The translations under genes were made by a program, and so were the position numbers. A stretch of 64,000 bases of DNA from Gordonia aichiensis NBRC 108223 (GTDB lineage: Bacteria; Actinomycetota; Actinomycetes; Mycobacteriales; Mycobacteriaceae): the NCBI RefSeq assembly GCF_000332975.1, contig NZ_BANR01000002.1, positions 1-64,000 on the forward strand, in the 5' to 3' direction. Numbering within the stretch: position 1 is the first letter of the stretch; each line of letters starts with the position of its first letter. The notes under the pieces were generated by a model, which worked only from the letters and a program-made list of their open reading frames with translations, was not told the origin of the DNA and searched no databases. This document shows, piece after piece, positions 16,826 to 25,674 of this stretch.

Positions 16826-17314
16826 TTGAATTTCAAAGTTGGCGACACCGTTGTCTACCCCCATCACGGTGCTGCTCGGGTCGAAGACATCGTTACCCGA
16901 ACCATCAAGGGTGAGCAGATCGAATACCTCGTTCTCAAGGTTGCCGATGGTGATATGACCGTTCAGATTCCCTCGACAAAGCTCGAATACGTCGGCGTCC
17001 GAGACGTTGTCGGCGAAGAGGGACTCGACCAGGTGTTCCAGGTGCTTCGGGCACCCCACACCGAGGAGCCCACCAACTGGGCCCGACGTTTCAAGGCCAA
17101 TCAGGAGAAGCTGATCTCCGGCGACATCATCAAGGTGGCCGAGATCGTCCGCGACCTGTGGCGGCGCGAGCAGGACCGCGGACTGTCCGCGGGCGAGAAG
17201 CGCATGCTGACACGTGCTCGGCGCGTGCTGGTCGACGAGTTGTCGCTCGCCCAGAACACCGATGACGAGAAGGCCACCAGCATTCTCGACGAGGTGTTGG
17301 CCGCAGCGTCTTGA
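16826..17314 (+). CDS. carD: RNA polymerase-binding transcription factor CarD
   Basis: 162 residues, same length as M. tuberculosis CarD and collinear with it. CarD binds the RNA polymerase beta subunit with its N-terminal RID/Tudor domain (about 1-74) and stabilises the open complex through Trp85 in its C-terminal domain. Arg25 and Trp85 are conserved; position 47, Arg in M. tuberculosis and part of the polymerase interface, is Gln here. The start is a rare TTG, fixed by homology ([15 protein letters not shown]) and by AAGGGG nine bases ahead. A three-codon ATG-GAA-CAT-TGA frame overlaps this start. ispD follows in the same operon. Confidence 0.96.
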   Translation: MNFKVGDTVVYPHHGAARVEDIVTRTIKGEQIEYLVLKVADGDMTVQIPSTKLEYVGVRDVVGEEGLDQVFQVLRAPHTEEPTNWARRFKANQEKLISGDIIKVAEIVRDLWRREQDRGLSAGEKRMLTRARRVLVDELSLAQNTDDEKATSILDEVLAAAS

Positions 17315-17336
17315 CGCTGACGGTCCGCTGACCGGC

Positions 17337-18086
17337 GTGGCCCCGGGGAGTACTTCGTCGGGCGGTGCCTCCGCCTCTGGCGGTAGGACGACCGCCTCCG
17401 GAAGCCCGACGACGAGCGTCATCATCCCGGCCGCCGGCTCGGGTACACGCCTCGGACTCGATCAGCCCAAGGCGTTCGTCGATCTCGGCGGTTCGACCAT
17501 TCTCGAGCGTTGTGTCGACGGTGTTCTCGCCGCCGACATCGACGCCGAGGTGGTTGTCGTCGTTCCCGCCGACCTCGTCGACCGCGCCGCAGCGCTCGTC
17601 CCGTCGGCCGTCGTGGTCGCGGGCGGAGCGCATCGATCCGAGTCCGTGCGTGCCGGCATCGCGGTCTGCGGCAACGCCGACGTCGTGCTCGTGCACGACG
17701 CCGCGCGGCCGCTGACACCCCCGCGCGTCTTCCGTGCCGTACTCGACGCGGTTCTCGCCGGACATCTCGCCGTCGTGCCGGGTCTACCGGTGGCCGACAC
17801 CCTCAAGCGTGTCGACGGCGCGGGACGCGTACTCGACACCGTCGACCGTGAACCACTCCGCGCCATCCAGACGCCACAGGGCTTCTCGCGCGATGCGCTC
17901 ATCGCAGCTCACGCCGACGACTCCGGTCTCGCCACCGACGACGCCGGGTTGGCCGAACGGATCGGTATCGACGTCCACGTCGTCGCCGGTGATCCGCTCG
18001 CCTTCAAGATCACCACGCCGTGGGATCTGCGCATAGCGCGCGATCTTGTCCTCGAGCCGACGACGACACCGGGAGCACTGCGATGA
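17337..18086 (+). CDS. ispD: 2-C-methyl-D-erythritol 4-phosphate cytidylyltransferase
   Basis: 249 residues. IspD joins CTP to MEP in the non-mevalonate isoprenoid pathway. Motifs: the nucleotide loop [20 protein letters not shown] (about residues 28-47), the [11 protein letters not shown] segment, and FKITTPWDL near the C-terminus. The start is uncertain: GTG 17337 gives a Ser/Gly/Thr-rich extension of about 25 residues before the catalytic loop and has no clear ribosome site, so coupling to carD 22 bases upstream is likely. The stop lies in a 14-bp tandem duplication that also includes the ispF start. Confidence 0.92.
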   Translation: MAPGSTSSGGASASGGRTTASGSPTTSVIIPAAGSGTRLGLDQPKAFVDLGGSTILERCVDGVLAADIDAEVVVVVPADLVDRAAALVPSAVVVAGGAHRSESVRAGIAVCGNADVVLVHDAARPLTPPRVFRAVLDAVLAGHLAVVPGLPVADTLKRVDGAGRVLDTVDREPLRAIQTPQGFSRDALIAAHADDSGLATDDAGLAERIGIDVHVVAGDPLAFKITTPWDLRIARDLVLEPTTTPGALR

Positions 18087-18108
18087 GAGTCGGACGATGA
18101 GAGTCGGA
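18081..18108 (+). repeat. 14-bp perfect tandem duplication at the ispD/ispF junction
   Basis: CGATGAGAGTCGGA occurs twice in a row (18081-18094 and 18095-18108). Copy one carries the ispD stop in an ATGA; copy two carries the ispF start in an ATGA. Between them a five-codon frame ATG-AGA-GTC-GGA-CGA-TGA bridges both. Confidence 0.92.
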
Positions 18109-18579
18109 ATCGGCACCGACGCACACGCACTCGACCCGACCGTCCCGTGTTGGATGGTCGGCCTTTTCTTTCCCGACACGCCCGGATGCGCCGGCCATTC
18201 CGACGGCGACGTCGGCGCCCATGCCCTGTGTGACGCCGTGCTCTCGGCGGCAGGTCTCGGCGACGTCGGCTCCGTCTTCGGCACCGGTCGGCCCGAATGG
18301 GACGGGGTGTCGGGCGTGACGATGCTCGCTCACGTCTCCCGGATGCTCGAGGTCGAGGGATTCGCGGTGGTCAATGCGGCCGTCCAGGTGATCGGCAACA
18401 GACCCAAGATCGGCCCCCGCCGTGCGGAGGCGCAGCGGGTTCTCGGCGACGCGTTGGGCGCTCCGGTGTCGGTCTCGGCGACGACCACCGACGGGCTCGG
18501 CATGACCGGCCGCGGGGAGGGTGTGGCAGCGGTGGCGACGGCACTGGTGAGGGAGTCCTCCGACACCCATACCCCGTGA
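18097..18579 (+). CDS. ispF: 2-C-methyl-D-erythritol 2,4-cyclodiphosphate synthase
   Basis: 160 residues, the family length. IspF cyclises CDP-ME 2-phosphate with release of CMP. The zinc ligands Asp and His are in GIGTDAHAL (residues 8-10 region) and the second His in [17 protein letters not shown]. The conserved KIGPRRAEA and [14 protein letters not shown] segments are present. The start is ATG 18097, the second copy of the duplicated start region; the ATG of the first copy (18083) is out of frame. It is followed by cysS after 47 bases. Confidence 0.95.
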   Translation: MRVGIGTDAHALDPTVPCWMVGLFFPDTPGCAGHSDGDVGAHALCDAVLSAAGLGDVGSVFGTGRPEWDGVSGVTMLAHVSRMLEVEGFAVVNAAVQVIGNRPKIGPRRAEAQRVLGDALGAPVSVSATTTDGLGMTGRGEGVAAVATALVRESSDTHTP

Positions 18580-18612
18580 CGGTCGGTGGCAGGGCGCGTG
18601 GAGCCGGGCAGG

Positions 18613-18618
18613 TAGAAT
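18613..18618 (+). promoter_or_regulatory. Possible -10 box of cysS, leaderless layout
   Basis: TAGAAT, eight bases, then GTG 18627. No good -35 is seen, and cysS may also be read from the carD operon. Confidence 0.45.
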
Positions 18619-18626
18619 TGCACGTC

Positions 18627-20015
18627 GTGACCTTGCGCCTACATGACACCGCTGCTCGAGAGGTGCGCGACTTCGTTCCGCTGCACCCCGGCCGAGTGAC
18701 GATCTACCTGTGTGGCGCAACCGTGCAGGGTGTTCCGCACATCGGTCACGTGCGCAGCGGTATCGCGTTCGACGTGCTGCGCCGCTGGCTCGAGTACCAG
18801 GGCAACGACGTCCTGTTCGTCCGTAACGTCACCGATATCGACGACAAGATTCTGCGCAAGGCGGCCGAAGCCGAACGCCCCTGGTGGGAGTGGGCCGCCA
18901 CGCATGAGCGCGAGTTCTCGAGCGCCTACGACGCACTCGGCGTGCAGCCGCCGTCGGCCGAGCCGCGTGCGACCGGCTTCGTGACGCAGATGGTCGAATA
19001 CATGGAGCGTCTCATCGCGCGCGGGCACGCCTACGCCTCCGACGGTAACGTCTACTTCGACGTCCGTAGTCTTCCCGACTACGGTGCGCTGTCGGGGCAG
19101 AAGCTCGACGACATGCACCAGGGTGAGAGCGCGGGCACCGGCAAACGCAACCCGCAGGACTTCACCCTCTGGAAGGCTGCGAAACCCGGCGAGCCGTCGT
19201 GGCCGACCCCCTGGGGTCCTGGCCGACCGGGCTGGCACCTGGAATGCTCGGCGATGGCGACGTCGCTCCTCGGCGCCGAATTCGACATTCATTGCGGTGG
19301 AATGGATCTGATCTTTCCGCACCACGAGAACGAGATCGCGCAGGCGCATGGCGCCGGTGACCCGTTCGCCCGATACTGGTTGCACAACGGCTGGGTCACC
19401 ATGGGCGGCGAGAAGATGAGCAAGTCGCTGGGTAACGTCGTGGCCATCCCGGCGATGCTGCAGAGGGTGCGGGCCGTCGAACTCCGTTATTACCTCGGGA
19501 GTGCGCACTATCGTTCGATGTTGGAGTATTCCGAGGGTGCGCTCACAGAGGCTGCCGCGGGCTATCGACGTATCGAATCGTTTGTGGGACGGGTGCTTTC
19601 GCGTGTGGGACCGGTCGCCGTCGGACAGGTGCATCCCGACTTCGCGGCGGCGCTCGACGACGATCTCGGCGTACCGGCGGCATTGGCGACGATCCACAAT
19701 GTCGTACGCGAGGGGAACACTGCGCTCGAGGCGGGGGACGGGGCCACCGCGCTCGAGGCTGCCGGTTCGGTGCGCGCGATGATGGGCGTGCTCGGCGTCG
19801 ACCCTCTCGACGAGCACTGGGTGGAGGGTTCCGACGACACCGATGCGATGTCGGCGCTCGACGTGCTGGTGCATGCAGAACTCGATCGGCGCGCGCAGGC
19901 ACGCGCCGACAAGGACTGGGCTACGGCCGATGCCGTGCGAGATCGCATGTCGGAGGCAGGTATCGAGGTCACCGACACCCCCGATGGCCCCACCTGGGCG
20001 CTCAAGGGCAAGTAA
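18627..20015 (+). CDS. cysS: Cysteinyl-tRNA synthetase
   Basis: 462 residues, class I aminoacyl-tRNA synthetase that charges tRNA-Cys. The zinc Cys is in [10 protein letters not shown], the HIGH motif reads PHIGHVRSG, further zinc ligands lie in WHLECSAMA and HHENEIAQ, and the KMSKS loop is [10 protein letters not shown]. The length and the full DALR-like C-terminal domain fit CysS and not the shorter paralogue MshC of mycothiol synthesis. GTG 18627 gives the correct N-terminus; an open frame reaching upstream to 18297 overlaps ispF and is rejected. The order carD-ispD-ispF-cysS-rlmB is the mycobacterial one. Confidence 0.95.
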   Translation: MTLRLHDTAAREVRDFVPLHPGRVTIYLCGATVQGVPHIGHVRSGIAFDVLRRWLEYQGNDVLFVRNVTDIDDKILRKAAEAERPWWEWAATHEREFSSAYDALGVQPPSAEPRATGFVTQMVEYMERLIARGHAYASDGNVYFDVRSLPDYGALSGQKLDDMHQGESAGTGKRNPQDFTLWKAAKPGEPSWPTPWGPGRPGWHLECSAMATSLLGAEFDIHCGGMDLIFPHHENEIAQAHGAGDPFARYWLHNGWVTMGGEKMSKSLGNVVAIPAMLQRVRAVELRYYLGSAHYRSMLEYSEGALTEAAAGYRRIESFVGRVLSRVGPVAVGQVHPDFAAALDDDLGVPAALATIHNVVREGNTALEAGDGATALEAAGSVRAMMGVLGVDPLDEHWVEGSDDTDAMSALDVLVHAELDRRAQARADKDWATADAVRDRMSEAGIEVTDTPDGPTWALKGK

Positions 20016-20042
20016 GCAACTCAAGCGGACGGGACGACAACG

Positions 20043-20996
20043 ATGGCCGGAAACTCCAAACGCCGTGGCGCGGTGCGTAAGTCGGGCAGCAAGAAGGGTC
20101 AGACCGTCGGTTCGGGCGGTCAGCGGCGACGTGGATTAGAAGGGCGTGGAGCCACCCCGAAGGCCGTCGACCGTCCCTACCATCCGGCGCACAAGAAGGC
20201 GAAGGCCGCCGGTAAAAGCGTTGCGGGACGCGCTAATTCGCGTCGAAAGGACGACGGTCCGGAGTATGTGCTCGGCCGTAACCCCGTGCTCGAGTGTCTT
20301 CGCGCGGGAGTTCCCGCCACAGCCCTCTACATCGCGGTCAACAGCGAACCCGATGAGCGTGTCGCCGAATCGGTGAAGCTTGCCGGCGACCGCGGAATCG
20401 CGATCCTCGAGGTGGGTAAGCCCGAACTCGACCGGATGTCGTCGAACGGACTGCATCAGGGCATCGCGCTGCAGGTGCCCGAATACCAGTACGCCCACCC
20501 CGACGACCTGATGCGCGACGCCATGGAGTCGGGTGTGCCGCCGCTACTCGTGGCACTCGACAACATCACAGATCCGCGCAATTTGGGCGCGGTGATCCGA
20601 TCGGTGGCCGCATTCGGTGGACACGGCGTCGTCATTCCGGCACGTCGCAGCGCGAGTGTCACCGCGGTTGCCTGGCGGACCAGTGCCGGTGCTGCCGCGC
20701 GGCTTCCGGTCGCGCAGGCACCGAATCTGACCCGCACGCTCAAGGACTGGGCGCAGACCGGCGCGCAGATCGTCGGCCTCGACACCGAGGGCGACGTGAC
20801 GCTCGACGACTACGACGGCACCGGGCCGACGGTGATCGTCGTCGGCTCGGAGGGCAAGGGCCTGTCGCGGCTCGTGCGTGAGACCTGCGACTCGGTCCTG
20901 TCGATCCCGATGGCGGGCGATGTCGAAAGCCTCAATGCGTCGGTGGCCGCGGGCGTGGTGCTCGCGGAGTTCGCCCGCCAGCGTCGCCACCGCTGA
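20043..20996 (+). CDS. rlmB: 23S rRNA 2'-O-ribose methyltransferase RlmB/TrmH type
   Basis: 317 residues. A basic, probably disordered N-terminus (about 1-75, many Lys/Arg) precedes the substrate-binding L30e-like domain ([15 protein letters not shown]) and the SPOUT methyltransferase domain with the knot motifs [25 protein letters not shown] and [21 protein letters not shown]. It methylates a ribose in 23S rRNA with S-adenosylmethionine; the site, G2251 in E. coli, is inferred. The extended N-terminus is common in actinobacterial copies. The start ATG lies 27 bases after cysS. Confidence 0.92.
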   Translation: MAGNSKRRGAVRKSGSKKGQTVGSGGQRRRGLEGRGATPKAVDRPYHPAHKKAKAAGKSVAGRANSRRKDDGPEYVLGRNPVLECLRAGVPATALYIAVNSEPDERVAESVKLAGDRGIAILEVGKPELDRMSSNGLHQGIALQVPEYQYAHPDDLMRDAMESGVPPLLVALDNITDPRNLGAVIRSVAAFGGHGVVIPARRSASVTAVAWRTSAGAAARLPVAQAPNLTRTLKDWAQTGAQIVGLDTEGDVTLDDYDGTGPTVIVVGSEGKGLSRLVRETCDSVLSIPMAGDVESLNASVAAGVVLAEFARQRRHR

Positions 20997-21052
20997 GCGA
21001 TCCGCACCGGAACTCTGTCGGGCCGGTGTGACCGCGGTCTCGCGGTATTCGT

Positions 21053-21058
21053 TAGGTT
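21053..21058 (+). promoter_or_regulatory. -10 box of the carboxylesterase gene, leaderless layout
   Basis: TAGGTT, six bases, then ATG 21065. Confidence 0.6.
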
Positions 21059-21064
21059 GGGGCA

Positions 21065-22690
21065 ATGACGTTGATCGACACCATCGTGACCACCACCGAC
21101 GGGCTTGTCGGCGGCCGCAGGGGTAGACGTACGCGACGCGGCACGATCAGCTGGAAGGGCATCCCGTTCGCGGCTCCGCCCGTCGGCAGAGGCCGATTCC
21201 GTGAGGCGCAGCCGGTGGCTGCATGGCCAGGTGTCCGCGACTGCACGAGCTTCGGCAACGCCGCGGTCCAGGAACGTCGATTCACCGCTACCGGACCGGG
21301 CCGCTACGCACCGACCAGCGAGGACTGCCTCACGCTCAACGTCTTCTCGCCCAGCTCGCAGTCGTCGACACCGCGCCCGGTGATGGTGTTCATCCACGGC
21401 GGTGCCTACATCCTCGGGACCGCGGCGACACCGCTCTACGACGGTTCGGCGCTGGCACGCGCAGCCGACGTGATCGTCGTGACCGTGCAGTACCGGTTCG
21501 GCGCGTTCGGGCTGCTCGACTTCAGCGCGTATTCGACGCCCGAGCGCACCTTCGACGAGAACCCCGGACTATCGGACATGCTCGCCGCGCTGCGCTGGGT
21601 GCAACGCAACATCGCGGCCTTCGGTGGCGACCCCGACGCCGTGACGGTGTTCGGCGAGAGTGCGGGCGGATCGGCGGTGCTGACATTGCTCGCGACGCCG
21701 GACGCCGAGGGATTGTTCGCACGCGCGATCGCCGAGAGCCCGGCCCCTGAACTCGTCGTCGGCAAGCCGAGTGCCGAGGTGTTCGCAGACGAGTTCCTGC
21801 GTCTGCTGCGCGAGCCGGAGCGTCGAAGCAGCGACATCGCCGATCGGGGCGAGCCGATCGCTCCCGAGCACGCGCGCGAACTCCTCGACGGTGCGAGCAC
21901 CGAGGAGATTTTCCGTGCGAGCAACCGGTTGATGCGTTTCGCGTCGCGGGCGCAGACGCCAGAACCCGTGCCGTTTGCGCCCGTCGCGGGCAGCAGGCTC
22001 CTACCGCACCTACCTGTCGACGCGGCGCAGGCCGGCAAGACGCACCCGGTTCCGCTGATCGTCGGCGGAAACAGGGACGAGGGCAAACTGTTCGAGAAGC
22101 TGTGGAACATGCTGCCCGACGCCGAGCGCATGCTCCTCCGCGTCGAGGACGAGGGTGCACGGGAGCAGATCTCCGCGCTCTACACAGGCCCCGGGGAACG
22201 CCTGCGGCTTTCCGCGGATGCGACGTTCTGGGCGCCGGCGTTGGCGTTCGCCGATGGTCACAGTCGCGTCGCACCGACCTACGCCTACCGCTACGACTTC
22301 TACACCAAGGTGCTCGGCAAGCTCGGCGTCGGCGCGACGCACGCGACCGAACTGTTCGCGGTGTTCGGTGCGTATCGTTCGGCTCTCGGCGCGCCACTGA
22401 GCGTCGGGGACTGGGGTGCCACCGCGCGCGTCACCGCCGACGTGCAGTCGCGGTGGGGCGCATTCGCGCATACCGGCGTGCCCGGCGACGACTGGCCTCG
22501 CTACTCGGTCGACGACCGCGAGACACTGGTCATCGACCGTTCCGATCGCATCGAGGCAGACCCGGACGGCGAGCGTCGACTGGCGTGGCACCGCGGCGTC
22601 GGACTGATCGCAGAGCCGGTGGGCTCGGCAACGGATGGGGTCGGTGACCCGACGCCGGGATCAGAGTTCGACGCTGCTCGGGGGATCTGA
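21065..22690 (+). CDS. Type-B carboxylesterase
   Basis: 541 residues of the carboxylesterase/lipase type-B family (para-nitrobenzyl esterase group). The sequence shows the N-terminal GRRTRRGTISWKGIPFAAPP block, the oxyanion segment VFIHGGAYILG, the nucleophile elbow FGESAGGSAV, a Glu in GGNRDEGKLF and the His in GATHATELFAVFG. No signal peptide is visible, so it should be cytoplasmic. The physiological ester is unknown. It is the first gene after the conserved rlmB block. Its 3' end overlaps the convergent alpha/beta hydrolase gene by 30 bp. Confidence 0.9.
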   Translation: MTLIDTIVTTTDGLVGGRRGRRTRRGTISWKGIPFAAPPVGRGRFREAQPVAAWPGVRDCTSFGNAAVQERRFTATGPGRYAPTSEDCLTLNVFSPSSQSSTPRPVMVFIHGGAYILGTAATPLYDGSALARAADVIVVTVQYRFGAFGLLDFSAYSTPERTFDENPGLSDMLAALRWVQRNIAAFGGDPDAVTVFGESAGGSAVLTLLATPDAEGLFARAIAESPAPELVVGKPSAEVFADEFLRLLREPERRSSDIADRGEPIAPEHARELLDGASTEEIFRASNRLMRFASRAQTPEPVPFAPVAGSRLLPHLPVDAAQAGKTHPVPLIVGGNRDEGKLFEKLWNMLPDAERMLLRVEDEGAREQISALYTGPGERLRLSADATFWAPALAFADGHSRVAPTYAYRYDFYTKVLGKLGVGATHATELFAVFGAYRSALGAPLSVGDWGATARVTADVQSRWGAFAHTGVPGDDWPRYSVDDRETLVIDRSDRIEADPDGERRLAWHRGVGLIAEPVGSATDGVGDPTPGSEFDAARGI

Positions 22691-23470
22691 CGCAAGATAG
22701 GTCAGTACCAGCGGGTTGAACAGGTGCGGCGATTCGAGCGGCAGGATGTGGGTCCCGGGCAGGACGGCCAGTCGGCCACAAGGCAGGGTCGCAGCAAGAT
22801 CGACGGAGTGCTCGACGCGCACGATGCCGCGGTCGGCCGCGATGATGAGGGTCGGCGCGGCCACAGCCGCGAAGTCGGTGGTGTCGAAGTTCGGCTCGAC
22901 GCGCAGCATCGCCACCGTCTTGTCGAATACGGCGTCGGCCTCGGCATCGTCGTGCAGAAAGCTGTCGCGCAGGCATGCGATGACGTGCTCGTCGTCGTCC
23001 CCGAGTCGATCGAACAGTTCGGAGACCAGTAGCCCGCCTCGATTCACGTAGCTGCCTGTGACGACGAGACGCGCGACGAGGTCGGGGCGGCGTCGGGCGA
23101 CCATCAACGCGAGCACCCCGCCGTCGCTCCACCCGACGAGGTTTGCGGGCGCGCGCACCACGTTCTCGAGGTAGGCGATGACCTGTTGCGCCATCGACGC
23201 GAACGTGTAGGGCCCTGGTTGGTCGGGGCTGTGACCGTGACCGCTGCGTTCGGGTACGAACAGGCGTAGGCCGGCGTCGGCGAAGTCGCCCAACTGAGCA
23301 CCCCAGCTCGATGCCGATGAGAACGATCCATGCAGGAGGACCGTCGGCGGCCCCATCGGGTCGCCTCCCTGGAAATGCCACAGGAGGTCGCCGTCGATGT
23401 CGACGAATGTCCCCCCGTCGGCCCTGTCGCCGACACCGGGTGGTGCGTTGCGGAAATGCGTGTCGATCAT
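22661..23470 (-). CDS. Alpha/beta hydrolase
   Basis: 269 residues. The strand-turn VLLHGSFSSASSWG holds the oxyanion hole, the nucleophile elbow is VGWSDGGVLAL (Ser), the acid is likely in APTLIIAADRGIV, and the His is in LPGTHILPLESP. It looks like a small soluble esterase, lactonase or haloperoxidase-type hydrolase. The His context (GTHILPLE) is typical for the family. It has a GGAG ribosome site ahead of the ATG. The stop lies inside the 3' end of the carboxylesterase gene on the other strand. Function beyond hydrolase is not readable. Confidence 0.83.
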   Translation of the reverse strand: MIDTHFRNAPPGVGDRADGGTFVDIDGDLLWHFQGGDPMGPPTVLLHGSFSSASSWGAQLGDFADAGLRLFVPERSGHGHSPDQPGPYTFASMAQQVIAYLENVVRAPANLVGWSDGGVLALMVARRRPDLVARLVVTGSYVNRGGLLVSELFDRLGDDDEHVIACLRDSFLHDDAEADAVFDKTVAMLRVEPNFDTTDFAAVAAPTLIIAADRGIVRVEHSVDLAATLPCGRLAVLPGTHILPLESPHLFNPLVLTYLASDPPSSVEL

Positions 23471-23736
23471 CCGCTCGATTCTCCGGCCAACCCTCCCAGG
23501 CGGCGACTACTGCCGTTGGACATGCGCCCATGCTTCCAGACGCCGTGAGGCGTTCGGACACGGAAAGGACTCGAAACCACAACGGCGAGCACACGCCACC
23601 GGGAGCCTGGCCCAACGCTGACACGGCCTTGTGTGTTCACTGACAGATCGCATAGTGCGGCATTAGCCTCGTACGTGCGAGCGCTGTGAGTCGGATGAGA
23701 TCGGTGATTCCCGTCACGGGGGATTGGGTGTGAAGA

Positions 23737-25674
23737 GTGGGCGTGTGCCGTCGGATTGTCGTGATCGCCGCGGCACTGTGTGCCGTGCTGTCCCTGTCCG
23801 GGGTCGGTGACGCGCTGGCCGCACAGGGCGATACGCCGCCCCCGCTCGGTCTACGGTCGATCGGGGCCGCTCCCGACATCACGTTCGCCGGTCAGCAGGC
23901 GCAGGTCAGCATGTCGATTCCGGTGCCGCAGAATCTCGCGCCGGACAAGCTACGCGGGATCACCGACGTTCCGCCGTTCGTCACCGGGGGCACCGTCGAC
24001 GTCCTGCAGGGCGACAGGGTGATCTCGCGGACGCCGATCAACCCGGCGCCGAACTCGCCGATCGAGTTGCCTCTCGCCGGCACCCGCGTGACCCGCAACG
24101 CCGCCGATATCACGTTGCGGGCCTACCTGACCGTGAGCGGAATCTGTCAGTTCGACCCCGACAACGCCTTTCACATACGTGATGCGACGCTCTCGTTCAG
24201 CGGGCGCGAGGCGATCCCACGCAACGTCGCCGAGTTTCTTCCCCCGATCCTGCGTAAGCTCACGATCTTCGTCCCGCAGAAACCGACGTCGGCCGAAGCG
24301 TCGGCTGCGGTCGGTCTCGCCACGTCCGTCGCGGGCAACTACGGCACCGCCGACTTCGACATCGATGTGGCGCCACTGGCGGCGGGCTCGCTCGCGCCCA
24401 GCGGGAGACCGGACTCGCTGGAGCGTCAGATCGTCATCAGTGAGGCGGCGCCCGCAGGGCTGGCCGTGCAGAACCGCGACGACGCTGCCTATCTGGTGAT
24501 CGGTGGTGCAGCCAACGAGCTGACCACGCAGGCACGCGTCCTGACGTCGAACCTGTCGTCGATCGCACAGAGCTCCTCTGCTGTCGCCGGCCCGCTCCAC
24601 ACCGCGCCGCAGTTGGCTCCGGAGGTGCAGACACTCGCAGACGTGGGCGTCACCGATCAGCTCGTCACCTCGTCGGCCTGGCCGTCGATCACTCTCGGTA
24701 TCGACCAGACCCGCCTGGGCAGGCCGTCGAAGGACATCCGCGTACAGCTCATCGGGTCGGCGACCCCGGCGGCGAACGGATCGTCGCCGGTGGTGTCGGT
24801 GCGACTGGGGCAACGCGTCATCGCGACGATCAAGACCGACGGGTCGGGCGCATTCGACCAGTGGGTCGACCTGCCCAACGATGCGCTGAGCAGGTACAAC
24901 GGGCTGGTCGTGACCCTCGAACGAGGTGACGTGCGGGAGGGGTGCGGCAACGGTACGCGGGGATCGCTGAGTGTCTCGGCTGCAGGAGAGATACGCAGTT
25001 CGCCCGCCAGTCCGCCGTTGCCCGCCGGACTGGGCTCGATGCCGCAGGCACTGATGCCGCGTACGCAACTCGCGTGGACCACAGGCGACGTGCCCGACGT
25101 TGCGCGCGCGGTGTCGATCATGACGACCATGCAGCGCTTGTCGGCAATACCGCTCGGCGTCGACGTGGTATCGATGGCCGATGCCGCGTCGTCGACGCAG
25201 CCCGCGGTGCTCATCGCCGCCGACGGGCAGGGGCTGCCCGATGGCGTCGCGCTGCCGGTGACCCAGAAGTCGGGCACGGTCACCGTGCGCACGTCGTCGG
25301 GCACTTCATCCAGGGTCACGCTCAATCCCGGGGTGTCGTTCGGTTCGCTGCAGGTGACGCGCTCGGGAGATCGCAGCGTGATGGTCGCGACCTCGACGAA
25401 TGACGCGGCCGACCTCGACGGGCTGCTGCGGTGGTTCTCCGACACCGACAACGCGTCGAACGCCAACGGCGATGCGGTCCTCCAGATTTCGGGTCGTGAG
25501 CCGATCACCGTCGACGCCACCGCGAACGGTCACGACGCGGCGTCGAACACTCATCCGCTGGGGTGGTTGGTGGTCGTCTGTGTGCTGCTGGGAGCGGTCA
25601 TCCTGTTTCTCATCGTCGCCGCAGCGCTGCGGCTCCTACGGCGTCGACGTCTCGGCGACGACGACGCGGGATGA
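23737..25674 (+). CDS. Secreted, C-terminally anchored BcsB-like protein
   Basis: 645 residues. A Sec signal peptide (hydrophobic core IVVIAAALCAVLSL, cleavage likely after DALA) leads to a long beta-rich extracytoplasmic part and one C-terminal membrane helix (WLVVVCVLLGAVILFLIVAAAL) with a basic tail. This layout, the internal two-lobed structure and the place before a cellulose-synthase-like gene match BcsB, the partner that guides a nascent glucan out of BcsA. Sequence likeness to BcsB is faint, so the call rests mostly on layout and context. Two Cys (SGICQFD, REGCGNG) may form a disulfide. The stop overlaps the next start (ATGA 25671-25674). Start GTG 23737 is uncertain by two codons. 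Confidence 0.6.
   Translation: MGVCRRIVVIAAALCAVLSLSGVGDALAAQGDTPPPLGLRSIGAAPDITFAGQQAQVSMSIPVPQNLAPDKLRGITDVPPFVTGGTVDVLQGDRVISRTPINPAPNSPIELPLAGTRVTRNAADITLRAYLTVSGICQFDPDNAFHIRDATLSFSGREAIPRNVAEFLPPILRKLTIFVPQKPTSAEASAAVGLATSVAGNYGTADFDIDVAPLAAGSLAPSGRPDSLERQIVISEAAPAGLAVQNRDDAAYLVIGGAANELTTQARVLTSNLSSIAQSSSAVAGPLHTAPQLAPEVQTLADVGVTDQLVTSSAWPSITLGIDQTRLGRPSKDIRVQLIGSATPAANGSSPVVSVRLGQRVIATIKTDGSGAFDQWVDLPNDALSRYNGLVVTLERGDVREGCGNGTRGSLSVSAAGEIRSSPASPPLPAGLGSMPQALMPRTQLAWTTGDVPDVARAVSIMTTMQRLSAIPLGVDVVSMADAASSTQPAVLIAADGQGLPDGVALPVTQKSGTVTVRTSSGTSSRVTLNPGVSFGSLQVTRSGDRSVMVATSTNDAADLDGLLRWFSDTDNASNANGDAVLQISGREPITVDATANGHDAASNTHPLGWLVVVCVLLGAVILFLIVAAALRLLRRRRLGDDDAG

Noticed and set aside
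18297..18626. Upstream extension of cysS
   Set aside because: It lies inside ispF in another frame and precedes the correct start region of cysteinyl-tRNA synthetase.
18639..20024. Minus-strand open frame of 461 codons
   Set aside because: It is the antisense of cysS, produced by high GC at third codon positions.
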